Positions 25,239 through 33,102 of a stretch of 64,000 bases of DNA are shown piece by piece. Both the position numbers and the translations under genes were made by a program. This DNA comes from Enterocloster aldenensis (lineage in GTDB: Bacteria; Bacillota; Clostridia; Lachnospirales; Lachnospiraceae), in assembly GCF_003434055.1 (NCBI RefSeq), contig NZ_QVEX01000001.1, positions 621,824 through 685,823 on the forward strand, written 5' to 3'. The number at the start of each line of letters is the position of its first letter. Position 1 is the stretch's first letter. The notes under the pieces are model-generated. The model did not search any database. It was not told the DNA's origin and worked only from the letters and a program-made list of their open reading frames with translations.

Positions 25239-25323
25239 ACCTTCCCTGCCCGTCCATCCATTGATAAAGCGGAATGAATCCCCTGGGAATTGAAATATTC
25301 CTGTCCAAATACAGCCACAGCCC

Positions 25324-25402
25324 TTGTTTCATCTGTGATATGTTTCATAAACGTTTCGTTTTGTTTCCCATATATGGCTTTCAAATGTTTCATGATGTTT
25401 CA
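25324..25402. promoter_or_regulatory. Upstream TGTTTCA array (probable activator binding sites)
   Basis: Six GTTTC motifs, three in the form TGTTTCAT or TGTTTCA with three-base spacing in one pair (25386-25402), lie 85-165 bp upstream of the sigma54 promoter at 25223. The same array and distance recur at the PdxA operon. This is the position expected for enhancer sites. The remainder of the 25158-25490 gap shows nothing else. Confidence 0.65.
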
Positions 25403-25490
25403 CCCCATCCATTTCCCATGAAACTCCATTAAAATGCCATTGTGTCCTGCCAGAAGCGGGCCCATCACGGAATAAAAATACAAAAGCCAT

Positions 25491-25521
25491 GGGCAGGGAA
25501 CTGACCATCCGTTCCCTGCCC
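25491..25521 (-). terminator. Terminator of the PdxA/TctABC operon
   Basis: GGGCAGGGAAC pairs perfectly with GTTCCCTGCCC across a 9-nt loop. On the reverse strand it is followed by a T-rich run (TTTTGTATTTTTA). It lies about 60 bp after the TctC stop and separates this operon from the isomerase operon promoter. Confidence 0.85.
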
Positions 25522-25582
25522 GTGACTTTTATCTTCCATATATATTATGGCGCCAGCATAAAACCTGCTGCCATGCCAAACC

Positions 25583-26572
25583 TTACTGAACGCCAATACT
25601 CTCCATATATTCTTTTTCATAGGCAGTCACATACTCTGTTGCGGCCGCCATATCCATATAGTTACCAATCAGTTTGTTTTTCTCCAGGTAATCCGTCTTC
25701 CAGGCATCTGTCTCAGACACCTTTTTAAGCTGTTCACTCCAGAATGCGGCCGCTGAATCACTCATGTCGGCCGGTGCTGCCACGCCGCGCCATACAGGTA
25801 CTTCCACATTTTCATAATCACCGATTTCACTGAGGGTCGGGGCATCGGCCAGGTTGCCGGTGTAACGCTCCGTGGACAGGGCCAGGACCGGAATTAACGA
25901 ACCTGCAGCCACATACTCCGTGGCAGCCGCGGGTTTGGAGATGACAAATTCAATGTGGCCTCCCAGGGCTGCCGTAATGGCATCGCCTGTGGAATCGTAC
26001 GTGATATAGGACATGACATCCTTGCTGATTCCCAGCTCTGCTATCAGGGCGTCATAGGTAGCGATATCATCACCCTTGGAACCGCCGATTACTACCTTTG
26101 TACCGCTCTTGGCCGCCTCTACGGCCTGGCTGAAATCCGCATATTTTGTGTGGTCGCCCTTGAAGATAAGCTGTTTATCCACTGCCAGGATGGCCAGGAT
26201 CCTAAAGTTGGAGGAGCGGTTCTTCGTGTTCTGCACCATGGGCATCAGATCCCCGCTGTTAAAGGTCAAAAGGGTATAATCCGCCTTCTTACCCTTTGTG
26301 TTGGCCACTTCATTCCTTCCTATCTCACCGCTTCCGTCTGTCTTGTTTGTAACAATGATGGTCTGTCCATTTACAAGATTTTCCTTGGTCATAATGTCAG
26401 ATATCATTCTTGTATAGATATCACTGCCGCCGCCCGGGCTGGAGGTGACAATCCAGTTAATGTTATCCTTTGGCTCAAAGGGCCCGCCGCTGCCGCTGCC
26501 TTCCCCGCATCCTGTCACAAGCGCCGCTGCCGCCATCAAGGCCGCTGTCAGTAAAATACTCCTTTTTTTCAT
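25583..26572 (-). CDS. Tripartite tricarboxylate transporter substrate-binding lipoprotein (TctC/Bug family)
   Basis: A 329-residue exported lipoprotein. The signal peptide MKKRSILLTAALMAAAALV ends at the lipobox VTGC, followed by a Gly/Ser linker and the Bug/TctC fold (NWIVTSSPGGGSDIYTRMISD near residue 40, the carboxylate-binding beta-strand loop; VVIGGSKGDDIATYDALIAELG near 160). It captures a carboxylated substrate outside the cell for the TctAB membrane complex. It is the last gene of the operon beginning with PdxA. The ligand is unknown; the operon suggests a sugar acid. Confidence 0.88.
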   Translation of the reverse strand: MKKRSILLTAALMAAAALVTGCGEGSGSGGPFEPKDNINWIVTSSPGGGSDIYTRMISDIMTKENLVNGQTIIVTNKTDGSGEIGRNEVANTKGKKADYTLLTFNSGDLMPMVQNTKNRSSNFRILAILAVDKQLIFKGDHTKYADFSQAVEAAKSGTKVVIGGSKGDDIATYDALIAELGISKDVMSYITYDSTGDAITAALGGHIEFVISKPAAATEYVAAGSLIPVLALSTERYTGNLADAPTLSEIGDYENVEVPVWRGVAAPADMSDSAAAFWSEQLKKVSETDAWKTDYLEKNKLIGNYMDMAAATEYVTAYEKEYMESIGVQ

Positions 26573-26608
26573 TTTGTTAACCCTCCTAATATTATTATGA
26601 TAAAGCCA

Positions 26609-28117
26609 TCAGGCCTTTGCCGATCTGGATTTCTTCCAAACTGCTTTTATGACAGGTGTAAATATAAATGCCATGAATATAAGCATCAGTACGCATGTAA
26701 TCGGTCTTGTAAAGAAAATGTCCAGGCTGCCTCCGGAGATAATGAATGCCTTGCGCATATTGGATTCCAGAAGCTTTGCAAGTACAAAGGAAAGCAGCAT
26801 GGGCGCTGTGGGGAACCCGCTCTTTGTAAGGATATACCCCAGGACTCCGGACAGGAACATCACAATCACTCCGTACATGGAATAGCTTGAGCTGTAGGAC
26901 CCCACCACGCACACCGTGATGATGATGGGTATCATGAACTTCACCGGTACGGACAGTATCTTTATCAGGAACGGAATCACGGCAATGGATACAATCAGGG
27001 TAAATATATTGGACAGGAACAGGGATGCTATCAGCCCCCACGTGAACTCCGGTTCATTGGTAAACAGCAGCGGCCCTGGATTCAGCCCCCACATCATAAG
27101 TCCGCCTAACAATACAGCGCCTGTTCCGCTTCCCGGGATTCCAAGGGCCAGCAATGGCGCAAATGCTCCTGCCGCCGCCGCATTGTTTGCCGCCTCACTG
27201 GCAGCAATCCCCTCAATGGCGCCTGTCCCTAACTCCTCCTCGCTCTTAAACTTCTTCTGGGCCGCATACCCCATGAAAGCGCCTGTGGTCGCGCCTGCTC
27301 CCGGGAGCACACCCACAAATGTACCCATGAGTCCGGAGCGTATGGACGGGGGCAGGAGCCGTTTAAAATCATGCCTGGTCAGAAGGCTTCCCCGGATTGT
27401 CAGTTTTACATCCCTGTTCGCCTTTGTGTCCGCCCCTCTTTCCATTACCAGGTTGATGACCTGGGAAAATCCAACGGTTCCGATGATGAACGGTGTAAAC
27501 GGAATGCCGCCCAGCAGATACATACTGCCAAAATCATATCTTGGCGAACCGGACAGGGTGTCCATCCCCATGCTTGCCAGAAGGATTCCCAGCATGGTGA
27601 TGACAACACCTTTTATGGGGTTCTCACCCACCAGCCAGCTGATGGAGGTCATGGCAATAAACAGAAGGGCCGTCATTTCCGAAGGACCAAACTTAAGGCC
27701 CACATTGGCCAGGGCAGGACCTGTGAACGTCAGGATGATGATACCGATGGTCCCTCCGATAAAAGAAGCCATGTTGGCAGTAAACAGCGCCTGGCCCGGC
27801 CGTTTTTTCTTGGCTGCCATGGGATAACCGTCCATGGCCGTACAGATGGCCGGGGAGTCCCCGGGTATGTTCAGCAGGATAGCGCTGAATGCACCGCCGT
27901 ACATATTGGAATAATAGAGCGCCCCCAGCATGATGATTGCAGTGGTGGGGTTGAACTTATAGGTAAGGGGCAGCAGCAGGGCAATGCCTGCAAGGCTTCC
28001 GATGCCGGGCATGGCGCCCACTATCAGTCCCAGGACAGCGCCCAGCATGGCGGCGCCTATGTTGCTGAACGTAAACAGGGTGGAAAAGCCTCCTAACAAC
28101 AGTTCTATATTTTCCAT
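26609..28117 (-). CDS. Tripartite tricarboxylate transporter large membrane subunit (TctA)
   Basis: A 502-residue polytopic membrane protein with about 11-12 helices. The family signature GLIVGAMPGIGSLAGIALLLPLTY near residue 30 and the second repeat block GVLPGAGATTGAFMGYAAQKKF near 325, GIPGSGTGAVLLGGL near 380, are clear. The start at 28117 is chosen from AGGAGAGGAG upstream; the longer frame to 28183 overlaps TctB and lacks a site. It is the ion-driven channel partner of TctB and TctC. Confidence 0.9.
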   Translation of the reverse strand: MENIELLLGGFSTLFTFSNIGAAMLGAVLGLIVGAMPGIGSLAGIALLLPLTYKFNPTTAIIMLGALYYSNMYGGAFSAILLNIPGDSPAICTAMDGYPMAAKKKRPGQALFTANMASFIGGTIGIIILTFTGPALANVGLKFGPSEMTALLFIAMTSISWLVGENPIKGVVITMLGILLASMGMDTLSGSPRYDFGSMYLLGGIPFTPFIIGTVGFSQVINLVMERGADTKANRDVKLTIRGSLLTRHDFKRLLPPSIRSGLMGTFVGVLPGAGATTGAFMGYAAQKKFKSEEELGTGAIEGIAASEAANNAAAAGAFAPLLALGIPGSGTGAVLLGGLMMWGLNPGPLLFTNEPEFTWGLIASLFLSNIFTLIVSIAVIPFLIKILSVPVKFMIPIIITVCVVGSYSSSYSMYGVIVMFLSGVLGYILTKSGFPTAPMLLSFVLAKLLESNMRKAFIISGGSLDIFFTRPITCVLMLIFMAFIFTPVIKAVWKKSRSAKA

Positions 28118-28134
28118 TTTCGATTGCTCCTCTC

Positions 28135-28584
28135 CTATAATATGTAATCCAGCAGGCCCATGGGGAAATATACCCCCAGCCACAGGCGGAACACGCCCAC
28201 GGAAATCGCCACACAGACAGCCAGCACAATCACCGTATCCTTCCAGCTTGTATGTTCAAACACCTTCAGCCATAATATGATGAACAGATAGCAGCTTGGA
28301 AGAAGGCCGATGATATAACTTCCCACTATAATCCCCGCGCCTCCCGCAATGACTAAAAGTTCATTCCTCTCATATCTGGCAGCTTCCTTATCCTTCAATG
28401 ACTGAAAAAAAGAAACAATACTGGTCAGGAACATGACAATGGCCATGATGGCCGGGAAAAAGCCCGGCTGCGGACCATCCACATGGCTCCAGAACCCTAG
28501 CTGTGCGAAACCAATCACTGCAAATACCACTGCAAATACAGCAAGCACCAGCGGTACAATCTGTTTCGTCCCTATCCTCTTCAT
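28135..28584 (-). CDS. Tripartite tricarboxylate transporter small membrane subunit (TctB)
   Basis: A 149-residue membrane protein with four predicted helices (starting LVLAVFAVVFAVIGF at residue 13 and FPAIMAIVMFLTSIVSFF near 42). This size and layout are usual for TctB. It sits between PdxA and TctA, 17 nt before TctA. It is the small helper subunit of the sodium-coupled tricarboxylate transporter-type importer. Confidence 0.85.
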   Translation of the reverse strand: MKRIGTKQIVPLVLAVFAVVFAVIGFAQLGFWSHVDGPQPGFFPAIMAIVMFLTSIVSFFQSLKDKEAARYERNELLVIAGGAGIIVGSYIIGLLPSCYLFIILWLKVFEHTSWKDTVIVLAVCVAISVGVFRLWLGVYFPMGLLDYIL

Positions 28585-28606
28585 ATAAACCTCCCTTTTC
28601 TATCCA

Positions 28607-29608
28607 TTATCCCCTCAGGTGGTTGGCCATCCTTGCCGCCATTTTCACTGCATTTTCAAATGCAGAGGTTTTTACAATCCCCTTGCCTGCTATGTCATAG
28701 GCAGTTCCGTGTGCACAGGTGACAATGGGCGCCGGAAGCCCGCCGGCAATGGTGATTCCCTGGTCAAACCCCTTCAGCTTCAGCGCAATCTGCCCCTGGT
28801 CATGGTACATGGTCACCACGCCGTCAAAATCCCCGTTAAATGCTTTGATAAACAATATATCTGAAGGGAACGGGCCATTGGCATCAATCCCCATTTCCCT
28901 GGCCTTTTCAATAACAGGCCCGATAACATCAATCTCCTCCCGTCCGCATTTGCCGCCCTCGCCGCAATGTGGATTGAGGGCTGCCAGGGCAAGCCTTGGC
29001 TTTTCAATTCCTGAATTCTTCAGGGACACATTGGCAAGGCGCACAGCCCTCATGATGGTTTCTTCCGTCAGGTTCCGGCTCACCTGGCTGATAGGGATAT
29101 GGCTGGTTGTCCGTGTGGTCCACAAATCCCCCAGAACATTGATTTCCCCAAAAGGCTCTGTATGGTTAAACAGGTGGGCCATGTAATGATGTTCACTTTC
29201 AAAGGGGCATCCGGCCTTAATCATGGCCTGCTTGTTTAACGGCGCAAAACAGAATCCGTCAATCTTCTCTTCCAGGTAAAGCCCGATGGCAGTCCTCAGC
29301 ATGTCCAGGCAGGCCTGACCGCTTTTTATATGTATCTGCCCATAGGGCACTTCCTGAGGGTCTAAATCCTTTTGGTCCAGCACGGGGATGCCCTGATTCC
29401 AGTCCGCGTCCTCCACCTTCCCAATCACCTGCATGGGGATTTCCAGCCCGCAGACATCAGCGCCCCGCTCAAATATCCTTACATCCCCAATCACCACCGG
29501 ACGGCAGTATTCCTCATAAAACCCGGATGCTGCAAGCTTTGCTATGATTTCAGCACCCACCCCGGCTCCATCTCCCAGGAGTATTCCTAATATTGGTTTT
29601 CTGTTCAT
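28607..29608 (-). CDS. PdxA-family 4-phosphohydroxy-L-threonine dehydrogenase-like enzyme (PdxA2 type)
   Basis: A 333-residue NAD-dependent beta-hydroxyacid dehydrogenase/decarboxylase. The N-terminus reads ILGILLGDGAGVGAEI (GDPAGIGPE in typical PdxA). Metal-binding histidines are visible in HHYMAHLF near residue 140, MYHDQGQIALKLKGFDQG near 270 and VTCAHGTAYDIAGKG near 300. It leads the TctBAC transporter operon from a sigma54 promoter, so it is not a pyridoxine gene by context. PdxA2 paralogues oxidise and decarboxylate four-carbon sugar-acid phosphates, but the usual DUF1537 kinase partner is absent from this window. The ATG has AAAGGAAGG upstream. Confidence 0.85.
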   Translation of the reverse strand: MNRKPILGILLGDGAGVGAEIIAKLAASGFYEEYCRPVVIGDVRIFERGADVCGLEIPMQVIGKVEDADWNQGIPVLDQKDLDPQEVPYGQIHIKSGQACLDMLRTAIGLYLEEKIDGFCFAPLNKQAMIKAGCPFESEHHYMAHLFNHTEPFGEINVLGDLWTTRTTSHIPISQVSRNLTEETIMRAVRLANVSLKNSGIEKPRLALAALNPHCGEGGKCGREEIDVIGPVIEKAREMGIDANGPFPSDILFIKAFNGDFDGVVTMYHDQGQIALKLKGFDQGITIAGGLPAPIVTCAHGTAYDIAGKGIVKTSAFENAVKMAARMANHLRG

Positions 29609-29659
29609 ATAATCATCCTTCCTTTTGATTTTACTTTTGCTTTCATGTCAATATTATTA

Positions 29660-29675
29660 AGCAAATACCGTGCCA
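29660..29675 (-). promoter_or_regulatory. Sigma54 (-24/-12) promoter of the PdxA/TctABC operon
   Basis: Reverse strand reads TGGCACGGTATTTGCT, a full -24/-12 match with the correct GG-to-GC spacing, ending about 50 bp before the pdxA-like ATG at 29608. It matches the promoter at 25223 at most positions. Confidence 0.88.
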
Positions 29676-29784
29676 ACTTTTTCAAAAGGATTGATTTCTT
29701 ACATCCAACCTGTTTTATCCCTTAACTGCGTTGTGTATTCTGTATATTTTCATGGATTGAAACCTGAATCCATAAGTTATTTTT

Positions 29785-29858
29785 TTGTTTCAGCGTTTCA
29801 TCCCATACTTTTGTTTCCAAAATGTTTCATTCTGTTTATTTGTTACGTTTTGTTTCAT
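29785..29858. promoter_or_regulatory. TGTTTCA array upstream of the PdxA operon
   Basis: TTGTTTCA (29785), CGTTTCAT (29794), TGTTTCC (29812), TGTTTCAT (29823) and TGTTTCAT (29851) lie 110-185 bp upstream of the sigma54 promoter. The last copy falls within the 3' end of activator B. The array parallels the one at 25324-25402, which points to one shared activator. Confidence 0.65.
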
Positions 29859-31743
29859 CCAGCAGATTATACTTTTTCATTTTCCTCCACAGAGTACTTT
29901 TATCAATCTCCAGATAGGCCGCTGTCCTGGCACGGTTATAGCCAAACCGCTCCAGCGCCTCAACCAGTGCTTGGCGCTCAGCACCCGCAAGGCCGGTGTC
30001 CTTATGCATCATGCCTGCCGCGTTCTCTTTTACGGGTATGCCGGGAAGCGCCTGTCTTACCTCCACGTCCCCTGCCACAGGCTGCTCACAGAGAATGCAG
30101 ATGCGCTCGCAGAAATTGCGTATCTCACGCACATTTCCCGGCCAGTCATGACGCTTGAGCAGTTCCATGCCCTCTTCTGATATCTTCTCCAGCATGCATC
30201 CGGTCCGCTCATGCTCAAATCCCGTCATCTTCCTGACCAGATAAGGTATGTCCTGTCTCCTCTCCCTAAGAGGCGGTATATGAAGCTCCAGCACATCCAG
30301 ACGGTACAAAAGGTCCCTGCGGAAATTCCCCTGTTCCACCTCCTGTCTTAGATTCCTGTTGGTGGCGCAGATGACCCTTACATCAATGGGGATCACCGTG
30401 TCATTTCCCAGACGGACGATTTCCCTTTCCTGAAGCACCCGTAAGAGGCGGCTCTGAAGCTTTGGGGAAATGTCACCAATTTCATCCAGGAAAATAGTCC
30501 CCCTGTGGGCAATCTCGAAAAACCCCATCTTCCCGCCCCTGGCTGCCCCTGTAAACGCACCTTCCACATAGCCGAACAGCTCGCTCTCCAGCAGATTCTC
30601 AGGAAGGGCCGCACAGTTAATGGCTACAAAAGGGTACTTGCGCCTGGGGCTGGAGTTGTGGATGCTCTGTGCAAACAGCTCCTTGCCGGTGCCTGTCTCC
30701 CCGTGGATCAGTATATTGGAATCAGCATAGCTGTATTTTTCAGCTGTTTGAATCAGTTTTTCCATCACAGAGCTTTTATATAAGATATGTGTAAAATCAT
30801 ACTTAGCCGTAAATCCTGTGGAGTATATCCGTTTTCGCAGTTTCCCCTCCTCCGCCTGAATCTGTTCCGTCCCCTGGAAGGTGATGACCGCCCCAAAGTC
30901 CTGGGACTCGCCTGAAACGGGAACACAGTTCACCATAACCGGGCGGCCTGAACAGTCACAGACTTCCGAGAGTATCTTTTTCTTCTGATGGATGACCTCC
31001 TCAATCCTGATGCCGGGAAATACCTCCCTTATATCAGCTCCTGTCAGCGGCTCCTTGCGTTCTTTCATGTAGGAATAGCAGCAGCTGTTGGCAAGGGTGA
31101 TCATCCCCTTCCTGTTTACCGAGATGATTCCCTGAAAAGAATAGTTCATGATACTGGCTATCTCATCCCGTTTCTCCCGCTCATACACCGTAACCGCAGC
31201 CAATGCCAGGGCTTCCGTGATGGCCTGGTTCACCGCCTCCCGGCCGGAACGTATCATGACGGCCGGGACATCGCACTGCTTTGCAAGCTCTACCGTCGAA
31301 TATCCCCCTACAATGACCTGGTTTCCGTCCTCCTTTGCCCGCAGGACAGCGGTCTTGAGCATTATCTCATCGTCTTCCGCATAGCAGCTTACCCTCAGGC
31401 CCGGGTATACCTGGTTCACCTGCTCTGCCCCATAGACCATGTTAAAGGCGCCCACCACCGCAATCCTCTTTACATCCCACTGATTCAGGCACGTCTTAAC
31501 CGCGGCCAGCACATCATAGCCAGTGGTTTTAAGTTCCACACACGGAATTTTCCTCCGTTTCAGGGTATGGGCCGTGAATCCCCTGGCAATGATTACATCC
31601 CCATCTACATGCTCCAGCTTATTATTGTAATAATCCTGCACCACCTGGTATTGGATGTCCTTTGATTCCGGCCGTTCGCTTATAACCCGCTGTATGACCG
31701 GCAGTATATTGGGATATGGCGCAAAAAATACAAGTTTAACCAT
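29836..31743 (-). CDS. PrpR-type sigma54-dependent transcriptional activator (activator B)
   Basis: A 635-residue enhancer-binding protein with the same layout as activator A. It has an N-terminal PrpR_N sensor (VIIARGFTAHTLKRRKIPCVEL near residue 55), a PAS-like domain at about 205-310 (YSFQGIISVNRKGMITLANSCC), a sigma54 AAA+ domain with GETGTGKE, the canonical GAFTGA loop and GTIFLDEIGDIS, and a Fis-type HTH (RTAAYLEIDKSTLWRKMKKY) at the C-terminus. AGGAGGAG precedes the ATG. It is divergent from the KdgT-type permease, whose sigma54 promoter has TTGCAT dyads rather than TGTTTCA, so I infer B controls that promoter. Confidence 0.88.
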   Translation of the reverse strand: MVKLVFFAPYPNILPVIQRVISERPESKDIQYQVVQDYYNNKLEHVDGDVIIARGFTAHTLKRRKIPCVELKTTGYDVLAAVKTCLNQWDVKRIAVVGAFNMVYGAEQVNQVYPGLRVSCYAEDDEIMLKTAVLRAKEDGNQVIVGGYSTVELAKQCDVPAVMIRSGREAVNQAITEALALAAVTVYEREKRDEIASIMNYSFQGIISVNRKGMITLANSCCYSYMKERKEPLTGADIREVFPGIRIEEVIHQKKKILSEVCDCSGRPVMVNCVPVSGESQDFGAVITFQGTEQIQAEEGKLRKRIYSTGFTAKYDFTHILYKSSVMEKLIQTAEKYSYADSNILIHGETGTGKELFAQSIHNSSPRRKYPFVAINCAALPENLLESELFGYVEGAFTGAARGGKMGFFEIAHRGTIFLDEIGDISPKLQSRLLRVLQEREIVRLGNDTVIPIDVRVICATNRNLRQEVEQGNFRRDLLYRLDVLELHIPPLRERRQDIPYLVRKMTGFEHERTGCMLEKISEEGMELLKRHDWPGNVREIRNFCERICILCEQPVAGDVEVRQALPGIPVKENAAGMMHKDTGLAGAERQALVEALERFGYNRARTAAYLEIDKSTLWRKMKKYNLLDETKRNK

Positions 31744-31783
31744 AACACTCCTCCTGGCATTTTCATTTATTCTATCCTATCGA

Positions 31784-31853
31784 TTGCATTAATGGAATTA
31801 AAAAGTTGCATATATTGTAAAAATGCAATCATTCCAAATCGGCACGTTTGCAT
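31784..31853. promoter_or_regulatory. TTGCAT dyad array between activator B and the KdgT permease
   Basis: TTGCAT occurs at 31784, 31806 and 31848, and its complement ATGCAA at 31823. The 31806/31823 pair forms a dyad 23 bp long overall. The array lies 108-177 bp upstream of the sigma54 promoter at 31961, a normal enhancer distance. No TGTTTCA motif is present. Confidence 0.6.
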
Positions 31854-31960
31854 CATCTCTTTTAACAGGCGGATTTTTTTATGCATACCTACTGATTTTC
31901 CCTATTAATTTTCATGTAATTATCACAAAAAACCGGATTGGTTTTTTCCATCCGGCGATT

Positions 31961-31976
31961 TGGCATGGGGCTTGCT
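31961..31976 (+). promoter_or_regulatory. Sigma54 (-24/-12) promoter of the KdgT/amidohydrolase operon
   Basis: TGGCATGGGGCTTGCT fits the -24/-12 consensus with correct spacing and lies 60 bp upstream of the permease ATG at 32036. Confidence 0.85.
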
Positions 31977-32035
31977 TTTATAATCTGGCAGAAAACATTG
32001 CAATGGTTCGAGAAAAAAACAAAGGAGATTCGATT

Positions 32036-33061
32036 ATGAGATTACTGGCAACTATGAAACGTTTTCCCGCAGGTGTTATGGTAATCCCCCTGCTGCTTGG
32101 ATGTACCATGAATACATGTTTCCCGGATGCCCTTGCCATTGGAGGCTTTACCACCGGCCTGTTTAAGAACGGCGTGCCCACTTTAATCGGCCTGTTCCTG
32201 TTCTGCAGCGGCGCTACCATTGACGTGAAGATGGCCGGGGCCACTGTATGGAAGGGTGTTGTGCTCACCGCGCTTAAATTTCTCATCGGCTTTGGTTTGG
32301 GGATTTTATTAAATGCCCTGTTTGGGGAAGCTGGTTTCCTCGGCCTGGCGCCTCTGGCTGTTATCGGTGCCGTAACCAACTCCAACGGCGTCATCTATGC
32401 AACCCTGGCCGGGGAATACGGCGATGAGACCGATGTCGGGGCCACCTCCATCCTGGCACTTAATGACGGACCCTTCTTCACCATGATTGCACTGGGCGCC
32501 GCCGGAATGGGGAATTTCCCGGTCACGGACATCATTGCAAGCATCATCCCCATGATAATCGGATTCATCATAGGCAACCTGGACCATGAATGGAGAAAAA
32601 TACTGGCTACAGGTATGATCCTCCTTCCTCCCTTTAACGGTTTTGCCCTTGGGGCAGGCATGAATTTCGGCAACATCTTAAGCGCAGGCATCTCCGGCAT
32701 CGTGCTGGGCCTGTTAACAGTCCTGGCCACCGGCCTGCTTTCCTTTTTCCTCTACAGCGCGCTGCGCAGGAAGGCAGACCCCATGGGCGCGGCCATCGGA
32801 ACCACGGCCGGCGTAGCCACCACCACCCCCACGGCCGTGGCAATGGCTGACCCCTCCTTCCAGCCCCAGGTAGAGACAGCCACTGCCCAGACAGCCGCTG
32901 CCGTGGTCATCACAGCCGTGCTCTGCCCGCTCATGGTATCCTGGCTGGCCAAGGTGTCAAAAAAATGGAATGAATCCCATGGAATCACAGAGGCGGTCCC
33001 TGCCATGGAATCAGGGGCCATGCCGGCAGAAGCAGGCCCCAATGTTTCCCGGCAGCCTTAA
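32036..33061 (+). CDS. 2-keto-3-deoxygluconate permease family transporter (KdgT-like)
   Basis: A 341-residue polytopic membrane protein with about ten helices. Family features are MKRFPAGVMVIPLLLGCTMNTCFPDAL at the start, the central GAVTNSNGVIYATLAGEYGDETDVGA block and ALNDGPFFTMIALG. The C-terminal FQPQVETATAQTAAAVVITAVLCPLM segment is also typical. The ATG at 32036 has AAAGGAG 8 nt upstream and lies downstream of the sigma54 promoter, so the longer frame from 31823 is rejected. By family it is a proton symporter for 2-keto-3-deoxygluconate-like sugar acids. It is followed after 41 nt by the amidohydrolase. Confidence 0.85.
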   Translation: MRLLATMKRFPAGVMVIPLLLGCTMNTCFPDALAIGGFTTGLFKNGVPTLIGLFLFCSGATIDVKMAGATVWKGVVLTALKFLIGFGLGILLNALFGEAGFLGLAPLAVIGAVTNSNGVIYATLAGEYGDETDVGATSILALNDGPFFTMIALGAAGMGNFPVTDIIASIIPMIIGFIIGNLDHEWRKILATGMILLPPFNGFALGAGMNFGNILSAGISGIVLGLLTVLATGLLSFFLYSALRRKADPMGAAIGTTAGVATTTPTAVAMADPSFQPQVETATAQTAAAVVITAVLCPLMVSWLAKVSKKWNESHGITEAVPAMESGAMPAEAGPNVSRQP

Positions 33062-33102
33062 CGCGCGCTTGGGATAATGACAGACGGAGGTAATGAAAAC
33101 AA

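Noticed and set aside
28607..29608. Pyridoxal biosynthesis pdxA
   Set aside because: It is first in a transporter operon under sigma54 control and has a modified N-terminal motif; no pdxJ or related gene is nearby.
31839..31853. CGGCACGTTTGCAT as a sigma54 promoter for the KdgT operon
   Set aside because: Only seven bases separate GG and GC; the correctly spaced promoter is at 31961.
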